Shown here: one piece after another, positions 51,032 through 56,250 of the stretch
Layout of the letters: each line of letters begins with the position of its first letter
Position numbering within the stretch: position 1 is the first letter of the stretch
Assembly (NCBI GenBank): GCA_964531735.1
Contig: CAZHGD010000029.1
Span: forward strand, 1 to 56,250
DNA: 56,250 bases
Reading direction: 5' to 3'
DNA from: CAZHGD01 sp964531735
GTDB lineage: Bacteria > Armatimonadota > UBA10988
Notes under the pieces: generated by a model
What the model saw: the letters and a program-made list of their open reading frames with translations, nothing else
Told to the model about the DNA's origin: nothing
Databases searched by the model: none
Translations under genes and position numbers: made by a program

Positions 51032-51227
51032 ACGTCACCACCCTCTGCACCGCCGCCCGGCGAGGCGGGCTGGCGGGCCATTGCGCCGCGAGGATGCGAA
51101 GTCCTCCCTGGGTCTGGGCACCCGCGACTCGGCGGTGACCGCAACCGGCGCTCACCGGGTGTTGGAGGAGCGGGCATTGGCGTCGCGAAGCGAGGGTGGT
51201 ACGCGGTGTGCGGCGCGGGAGCGGGAC

Positions 51228-54038
51228 ATGCCGTTGGCCCTGGCAGTGCCGAAGTCGGTCTTCAAGCGCGACGTCGACGTCAGCGACTGGTATGGCCTGT
51301 TCACCGAACTGGTCGGTGCCGGGCTGAACGCCGCGTTGGGCAACCTGCCGGGCATGACCGACAAGCTCACCGAGGCCGCCGCCCGCGCCAAACTCGATCT
51401 GGACGTCGGCGAGCGGGCTTGGCTCCTGGTGCGCCATGCCATGGGCCATGCCGTGCTGCAACTGCTGGCTGAGTGCCGAGTCGACAGCGTGGACGCGCCG
51501 GCCAAGCTGCTCGCCGAGCAGTCCGCTCGGTGGTGCGAGGAGCAGTATGCGCTACCGGACCACTTCTGGGAGCGACCGGCCGACGCCGAGTTGGTGCGCG
51601 ACTTCGTGGAGCCGTTCGCCATGATGCTCGAATGCTGGGGGCTATCGAGCGCCCGCGCCACCAGCATGGCCGGCCGTCTACCCGCGGCGTTCGTCCATGG
51701 TCTGCGACTGGCCTGGTCGTGCAAACCCGAGCCCTACCGCGCCGTCTTTGACTGGTTCAGCACCACCCCGGGCGCCGACCTGTCGAGCGCCGCGGCGAAG
51801 CGCGCGGAAGACTGGCGGCGCTACAACGCCTGGCTCGACGCACAGGTGAACCAGAGCCTGCTTGGTGAGCCGTTCAGTCTGCGCCAGATCTATGTGCCGC
51901 TGCGCGCCTGGTGGGAACGCGACGACGCACCGGCCGACGAACACCGCCACCGCGACGGCGACGCCACGCGGACGACAACGCGGGTGGTGGTGAACCTCAA
52001 GCGCGAGCTTGACCGGTGGCTGGCGCGGTTCGACGGCAGCGACGCCGTCCGCGTGATCACCGGCGGGCCCGGCTCGGGCAAGTCGTCGTTCTGCCGCATG
52101 TTCGCCGTCCACTGCGCCGCCAAGTCCGACTGGCGCGTGGTGTCTGTGGCGCTGCAACACGTGGCCGCCGACCATCCACTGGACCAGCAGATCGCCGCGC
52201 AGGTCGGCGTGCCGGATCTGCTCGGACACGACCCGTTCGGCGCCGAGGCCATGCCACCGCGGCTGTTGCTCATCCTGGACGGGCTCGACGAGGTGAGTCT
52301 GGCCGGCCGGGCCGGCCGCGAAGCGGCCGATGCCTTGGTGCAGAGCGCGGTGTCGCTGGCCGCGATCCACAAACAGGGCGGGCCGCGCCTGGCGGTGCTC
52401 ATCGCCGGCCGCGACGTGCCGGTCCAGTTGCAGCCCGAACAGGGCCGATTCCAGACGGAGCAGGTGTTGCACCTCCTGGGCTATCTGGCCGACGAGGACC
52501 AGTGGCCGCGTTGGGACGGCCCGGAGCGATTGCGCCAACTGGACCAACGCGCCGCCTGGTGGCGCCGGTACGGCACACTCACCGGCCAGGTCTTCGACGG
52601 CCTGCCAACTGACCTGTCCGGCACGAAGCTCCAGCCGGTCACGGCGCAACCGCTGCACAGCTTCCTGCTGGCGCTGGCCCGCGTCGGTGGCGAGTTCACC
52701 TTCACCGGCGAGCCGAACCTGAACCAGGTCTACGAGCGGCTGGTCGAGGGTGTGCACGCCCGCCGTTACGCGCAGCCGCGCCCGCCGCGCGCCAACCCGA
52801 CCGCACCGCCCGCCTTGGCCGACTTCCTCGCCGTGCTCGAGGAGATCGCGCTCTGTACGTGGCACGGCAATGGCCGCACCGCGACGCTGGCCGCGGTGCG
52901 GGAGCGGTGCCGTGGCGCCCACCTGGCGCACCTGCTCGATGACCACAGTGCCGACAGCGAATCCGGCGCGCTGCGCCTGCTGACGGCCTTCTATTTCCAC
53001 CTGACCGGCCGCGACAGCGACAGCGAACGGACCTTCGAGTTCACGCACAAGAGCTTCGGCGAGTACCTGGCCGCCCGCCGCATCGTGGCGGCCATCGAAC
53101 AGGCCTCGCGCCTGATGGAGCCCGACCCGCGCAAGCCCCGCAGCGTGGTCGATCCCCAGGAAGCCCTGCGCGAATGGGCCCGCATCACCGGCCCGGCGCC
53201 GATAGACTGGTACCTGTTGCCGTTCGTCCGCGATGAAGTGGCCCTGCGCGACCAGGAGGCCGTTCGCGGCTGGCAGCAGCGCTTGGTCGATCTCGTTCCA
53301 GTCGTGCTGACGGAGGGCCTGCCGATGCAGGACTTGGGCCTCGTCACCTGCGGCGAGATGGCCCGCCAGGCCCGCAACGCCGAGGAGGCGCTGCTGGTGG
53401 CGATGGATGCCTGCGCCCGAGTGACCAAGCAGCGCAGCGTGGTCAACTGGCCCGATGCCACCAGCCTGGGTGCCTGGCTGAACCGGCTGCGCGGGCAGCC
53501 GACAGGCTGGGCGCAAACTCTGCCCCTGCGCTGCCTGGCCCACTTGGGCTGCGCTCAGGCGTCCGGGGGGACGGTACTGGTCGGCGCCGACCTGATCGGA
53601 GGCGATTTGGGCGGCGCCGACCTGCACAACGGCGACCTGCGCGGCGCTAACTTGAGCGACGCGGACCTGCGTGGCACGGATCTGAGCGGCGCCAACCTTT
53701 TCCGCGCGGATCTGGACGGCGCGAGCCTGAGGGACGCTCGCCTCACCGGCGCCAATCTGTTCCGCGCCGACCTGAGCGACGCGGACCTCCGCTGTGCGGA
53801 CCTGACCGGCGCGTACCTTTACGCCGCCGAACTGAGCGGCGCGGACCTGCGCGACGCCGACCTCAGCGGCGCGGGCCTCGACGGCGCTGACCTGAGCGAC
53901 TCGAACCTGAGCGGCGCTGACCTGAGTGGCGCACACCTGGGCAACGCTGATCTCTCGCGCGCACGGTTCGACAGCACGACCAGGCCGGAGGCGCTGCACA
54001 GCGAGCTCATCCAGCGCGGCGCCAGGCGCGCTGACTGA
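51228..54038 (+). CDS. NACHT-domain STAND NTPase with C-terminal pentapeptide repeats
   Basis: 936 residues. An N-terminal helical domain of about 215 residues has no match I know. A linker leads to a NACHT domain with Walker A GGPGSGKS (279-286) and Walker B LLLILDGLDE (346-355, with the NACHT-type extra acidic residues), then a helical region (about 440-775) that keeps FTHKSFGEYLAARRI. From about 785 to 914 there are 26 unbroken A(D/N)LXX pentapeptides, folding into a quadrilateral beta-helix. Such proteins are bacterial NLR relatives; some characterised ones stop phage. I chose the ATG at 51228 for its GGGAG site. It is divergent from the GRE operon, alone in its transcript, and bordered by repeats. 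No separate effector gene is attached. Confidence 0.87.
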   Translation: MPLALAVPKSVFKRDVDVSDWYGLFTELVGAGLNAALGNLPGMTDKLTEAAARAKLDLDVGERAWLLVRHAMGHAVLQLLAECRVDSVDAPAKLLAEQSARWCEEQYALPDHFWERPADAELVRDFVEPFAMMLECWGLSSARATSMAGRLPAAFVHGLRLAWSCKPEPYRAVFDWFSTTPGADLSSAAAKRAEDWRRYNAWLDAQVNQSLLGEPFSLRQIYVPLRAWWERDDAPADEHRHRDGDATRTTTRVVVNLKRELDRWLARFDGSDAVRVITGGPGSGKSSFCRMFAVHCAAKSDWRVVSVALQHVAADHPLDQQIAAQVGVPDLLGHDPFGAEAMPPRLLLILDGLDEVSLAGRAGREAADALVQSAVSLAAIHKQGGPRLAVLIAGRDVPVQLQPEQGRFQTEQVLHLLGYLADEDQWPRWDGPERLRQLDQRAAWWRRYGTLTGQVFDGLPTDLSGTKLQPVTAQPLHSFLLALARVGGEFTFTGEPNLNQVYERLVEGVHARRYAQPRPPRANPTAPPALADFLAVLEEIALCTWHGNGRTATLAAVRERCRGAHLAHLLDDHSADSESGALRLLTAFYFHLTGRDSDSERTFEFTHKSFGEYLAARRIVAAIEQASRLMEPDPRKPRSVVDPQEALREWARITGPAPIDWYLLPFVRDEVALRDQEAVRGWQQRLVDLVPVVLTEGLPMQDLGLVTCGEMARQARNAEEALLVAMDACARVTKQRSVVNWPDATSLGAWLNRLRGQPTGWAQTLPLRCLAHLGCAQASGGTVLVGADLIGGDLGGADLHNGDLRGANLSDADLRGTDLSGANLFRADLDGASLRDARLTGANLFRADLSDADLRCADLTGAYLYAAELSGADLRDADLSGAGLDGADLSDSNLSGADLSGAHLGNADLSRARFDSTTRPEALHSELIQRGARRAD

Positions 54039-54046
54039 CAGGCATT

Positions 54047-54194
54047 CGTAGGGCGGGCTGTTGCCCGCCACGGGCCGCCGCCGTGACCCTCCGCCGGACG
54101 GGGCGATCGCTGGCGGGCAATAGCCCGCCCTACGCGGGCCGGTCCGTGGGCACGCCCACGCGACTGGCCTTGGCGACCAACAGCCCGCCCTGCG
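54047..54194. repeat. REP-like array, three copies of a 24-bp palindromic unit
   Basis: One copy (54047-54070, + orientation), an inverted copy with a single mismatch (54111-54134) and a degenerate third copy in that second orientation (54171-54194, 20 of 24 matching). Each unit is a near-palindrome, GGCGGGC...GCCCGCC. They occupy most of the gap 54039-54277 between the NACHT and GH29 genes and look like a family of dispersed elements. There is no transposase gene here. Confidence 0.7.
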
Positions 54195-54253
54195 CCGACC
54201 GGTCGCCTGCTCCAGCAAGCACCCCTGGGCGCCACCACCCCGCCCGTCTGCGC

Positions 54254-54259
54254 TATACT
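54254..54259 (+). promoter_or_regulatory. Candidate -10 box of the second GH29 gene
   Basis: TATACT stands out in GC-rich DNA, 19 bases before the ATG at 54278. I cannot find a good -35 at the right distance. Confidence 0.35.
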
Positions 54260-54277
54260 GCCCCTCCGGAGCCCGCT

Positions 54278-55585
54278 ATGACCCTCGTCCGCCCCACCCC
54301 CGAGCACGTCGCCTGGGCCGATTGCGAAGTCGGCGTGATCATCCACCTCGATGTGCAGGTGTTCGAACCGGACTACCGCTTCCGCGAGCAGCGCGGCTAT
54401 TCGCCCTCGCCCGGCGTGTTCGCTCCGGCGGCGCTGGACACCGATCAGTGGGTCGAGACTGCCGTGTCGGCCGGCGCGAAGTATGCCGTGCTGGTGGCCA
54501 AGCATTGCAGCGGCTTCTCGCTGTGGCCCAGCGCGGCGCACGGCTACCACGTCGGCTCGTCGCCCTGGCGCGGCGGGCAGGGCGATGTGGTCGGCGACTT
54601 CATGGCCTCGTGCGCCAAGTACGGCGTGCAACCCGGGCTCTACTACAGCACGTCGTGCAACGCCTACTGCGGCGTGGACAATCCGGGCAAGGTGCTGTCG
54701 GGCGACCCGGCCGACCAGGCGCGGTACAACCAGGTGGTCACCACGCAGCTCAGCGAGTTGTGGACGCGGTACGGGCCGCTGTTCGAAATCTGGTTCGACG
54801 GCGGCACGCTGCCGCCCGAGCAGGGCGGGCCGGACGTGCTCTCGCTGCTCTGGAACCTCCAGCCGCAGGCGGTCTGCTTCCAGGGGCCGAAGGGCACGCG
54901 GTCGATGCTCCGCTGGGTGGGCAACGAGCGCGCCGAGGCGCCCTACCCCTGCTGGAGCACGACCCACCTGGCCACCGGCCGGTTCACCGGTGAGGAAGAC
55001 GCACCGCCCGAAGGCGCGGGCGATCCCGACGGCGAGTACTGGGCGCCGGCCGAATCGGACATGCCCAATCGCGACCAGCATCGCGCGTTCCAAGGCGGCT
55101 GGTTCTGGCGCGAGGGTGACGAGGCGCACCTCTACAGCGTCGAGCACCTGCTGGAGCGCTACTATCGGTCGGTGGGCCGCAACACCAACTTCCTGCTCGG
55201 CATGGTCATCGACCAGCGCGGTCTGGTGCCCGACGCCGACCGCGCGCAGTTCGCCGCGCTGGGCCGCGCCTGGACCGGCTGCTTCACCAACCGGCTGGCC
55301 GAGACCAGCGGCCAGGGCACCGAAGTGTCGCTGACGCTGCCCCAGCCCAGCCCGGTGGCGCAGGTGGTGCTGCAGGAGGACATCGCCGAGGGCGAGCGCG
55401 TCCGCGCGTTCACGCTCGAAGGCCGCACGCCCGCCGGCTGGCGCGAGCTGTTCGCCGGGAGCTGCATCGGCCACAAGCTGATCGAACGCCTGGAGCCGGT
55501 GGAGCTGGCCGAACTGCGGCTGAAGGTCACGGCCTCGACGGCCGAACCGCTGGTGCGGCGGCTGGCGGCCTACGGGCCGGCGTGA
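54278..55585 (+). CDS. Second GH29-type alpha-L-fucosidase
   Basis: 435 residues, shorter and clearly diverged from the GH29 at 970-2409. Family features are AVLVAKHCSGFSLWPS (histidine pocket region, usually HHDGF), YYSTSCNAY and FEIWFDGGTLPP, in which Asp174 is the predicted nucleophile. The HHD to KHC change is notable and may alter specificity. A C-terminal beta domain closes the protein. No signal peptide is seen. The ATG has GGAG 7 bases upstream. It is flanked by the repeats and converges with no gap on the DUF2442 gene. The exact substrate is unknown. Confidence 0.8.
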   Translation: MTLVRPTPEHVAWADCEVGVIIHLDVQVFEPDYRFREQRGYSPSPGVFAPAALDTDQWVETAVSAGAKYAVLVAKHCSGFSLWPSAAHGYHVGSSPWRGGQGDVVGDFMASCAKYGVQPGLYYSTSCNAYCGVDNPGKVLSGDPADQARYNQVVTTQLSELWTRYGPLFEIWFDGGTLPPEQGGPDVLSLLWNLQPQAVCFQGPKGTRSMLRWVGNERAEAPYPCWSTTHLATGRFTGEEDAPPEGAGDPDGEYWAPAESDMPNRDQHRAFQGGWFWREGDEAHLYSVEHLLERYYRSVGRNTNFLLGMVIDQRGLVPDADRAQFAALGRAWTGCFTNRLAETSGQGTEVSLTLPQPSPVAQVVLQEDIAEGERVRAFTLEGRTPAGWRELFAGSCIGHKLIERLEPVELAELRLKVTASTAEPLVRRLAAYGPA

Positions 55586-55891
55586 TCAGGCCGCGTCGGT
55601 ACGCTGCGCCAGCCAACGAGCCAACGAGGTCTGGCTCTCGCCGGAAGGACGACCGGCCAGCATGGCGGCCACGCTGATGTCCTCGTCGAGATCGGGCCAG
55701 TGGACGCCTTCGCCCCGGCCAATCAGGCGCCAGTTGTCACGCTCGGCGGGTGTCCCGTGCATCAGCCGCGGATACCACGCCAGCGGCACCAGCAACGTTC
55801 GACCGTCACTCAACTCGACGGTCAGCGTGTCCGCGGAGACGCTCACCGACACGGCCGGCGGCGTAAGGCGGTCAGTCGGCAAAGTGCTCAT
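55586..55891 (-). CDS. DUF2442 protein (possible antitoxin-like partner)
   Basis: 101 residues. The core RTLLVPLAWYPRLMHGTPAER and the final WPDLDEDISV are typical of DUF2442. The first 20 bases overlap the end of the DUF4160 gene, so the two are translated as a unit from one promoter. DUF2442/DUF4160 pairs are widespread on plasmids and genomic islands and are suspected to be toxin-antitoxin modules, but I know of no proof and cannot tell which half would be the toxin. Confidence 0.75.
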   Translation of the reverse strand: MSTLPTDRLTPPAVSVSVSADTLTVELSDGRTLLVPLAWYPRLMHGTPAERDNWRLIGRGEGVHWPDLDEDISVAAMLAGRPSGESQTSLARWLAQRTDAA

Positions 55892-56108
55892 GCCAGGCCC
55901 TCAGCAGCAACTCCAGGTTGGCTTCGGCCAACCGTTCGACCTGCGCCAACTCACCGCGCGGGTAACCTACGCTGTGGCCTAGACGCAGCGGCGAAAGCCA
56001 CAGCTTGGCCACGCAGTCATCGCGCTCGACATGCACATGAGGCGGTTCGCCCCGGTCGCTGGAATAGAAGAAGAACCGGTAAGGCCCATGCCGCAGCACG
56101 GTTGGCAT
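55872..56108 (-). CDS. DUF4160 protein (possible toxin-like partner)
   Basis: 78 residues from the ATG at 56108, with a GGAGGTG site. The family signature is PTVLRHGPYRFFFYSSDRGE followed by PPHVHVERDD, with the conserved HVHV. Members are small, usually next to DUF2442. A TTGACG/TAGACT promoter lies upstream. Its role is unproved; a toxin-antitoxin or small regulatory pair is the usual guess. Confidence 0.8.
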   Translation of the reverse strand: MPTVLRHGPYRFFFYSSDRGEPPHVHVERDDCVAKLWLSPLRLGHSVGYPRGELAQVERLAEANLELLLRAWHEHFAD

Positions 56109-56152
56109 GACCAAGCACCTCCGCCCGCAACCTGCATCCGTCGGACACCTGG

Positions 56153-56181
56153 AGTCTAGCGCACCCATCGGCGACCGTCAA
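56153..56181 (-). promoter_or_regulatory. Promoter of the DUF4160/DUF2442 pair
   Basis: On the minus strand TTGACG (56181-56176), a 17-base spacer and TAGACT (56158-56153). The -35 and -10 hexamers are identical to those of the promoter at 33429-33457. The mRNA would have a leader of about 35-40 bases that includes GGAGGTG. The remaining bases to the right edge (56182-56250) show nothing I can name. Confidence 0.75.
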
Positions 56182-56250
56182 ACCGGCCGGCCCAACGGGT
56201 GCGCGTCGAATCGTGTGGCTGGATCTGAGAGTCAAGGCGGTCCGGGGAGT

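Noticed and set aside
51176..51204. Promoter for the NACHT gene (TTGGCG-N17-TACGCG)
   Set aside because: The -10 has only two consensus bases and is GC-rich; spacing alone is not enough.
53566..53970. Pentapeptide coding repeats read as a DNA tandem repeat
   Set aside because: The periodicity is at protein level (A(D/N)LXX) with variable codons, so it is part of the NACHT gene and not a separate DNA repeat.
1..56250. tRNA, rRNA, CRISPR array or prophage
   Set aside because: No cloverleaf-like intergenic sequence, rRNA core, regularly spaced repeats or phage structural genes were seen on either strand.

Overview
The window is GC-rich (roughly 70 percent), bacterial and almost entirely coding. 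It holds about 46 protein genes. I recognise no rRNA, tRNA, CRISPR array, prophage or insertion-sequence transposase. The mix of secreted beta-helix and Ig-like proteins, a copper-amine-oxidase-type stalk domain, many glycoside hydrolases (two GH29, one GH42-like, one GH32, one sialidase-like), Gfo/Idh/MocA oxidoreductases and a SUF operon suggests an uncultured polysaccharide-degrading bacterium. Armatimonadota or a planctomycete-like lineage would fit, but no marker here settles it. The left edge carries 15 bases identical to an Illumina adapter, so the first ~70 bases are suspect.

Layout: 70-5207 holds a truncated LD-carboxypeptidase facing a minus-strand set (DegT aminotransferase, stalk/beta-propeller protein, GH29 fucosidase). 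5332-10593 is prmC-tsaC-TPR followed by a large beta-helix protein. 10618-17532 holds a minus GH42-like/GDPD pair, a divergent sialidase-like protein and an Ig-like secreted protein. 17568-25414 holds a RecQ lacking the usual zinc cysteines, a Gfo/lipid-kinase/zinc-ribbon operon and polyphosphate kinase. 25399-30265 is a six-gene SUF operon led by a MarR-type regulator with a four-cysteine cluster and a clear promoter/operator. 30391-34262 holds a CHASE2 histidine kinase with a secreted partner and a metallo-beta-lactamase-fold hydrolase. 34339-37495 is a compact five-gene operon of poorly known proteins. 37568-41241 is gltX-HAD-SIS-birA. 41349-43911 is a chemoreceptor with CheW. 44124-51031 is a five-gene operon built round a glycyl radical enzyme. 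51228-56108 holds a NACHT NTPase with a pentapeptide-repeat tail, dispersed palindromic repeats, a second GH29 and a DUF4160/DUF2442 pair.

Regulation: several promoters can be read directly because AT-rich boxes stand out in this GC-rich DNA. The shared form is TTGAC plus one base, a 17-base spacer, then a -10 such as TAGACT. At prmC, recQ and the 33422 gene the -10 lies only 6-8 bases before the start codon with no Shine-Dalgarno, which predicts leaderless mRNAs. Other genes have good GGAGG-type sites.

The strongest candidates for new biology are the glycyl-radical-enzyme operon (with a fused hexulose-phosphate synthase/isomerase, epimerase, dehydrogenase and GH32), the putative Fe-S-sensing MarR regulator of the SUF operon, and the NACHT-pentapeptide protein, which may be an antiphage STAND NTPase.
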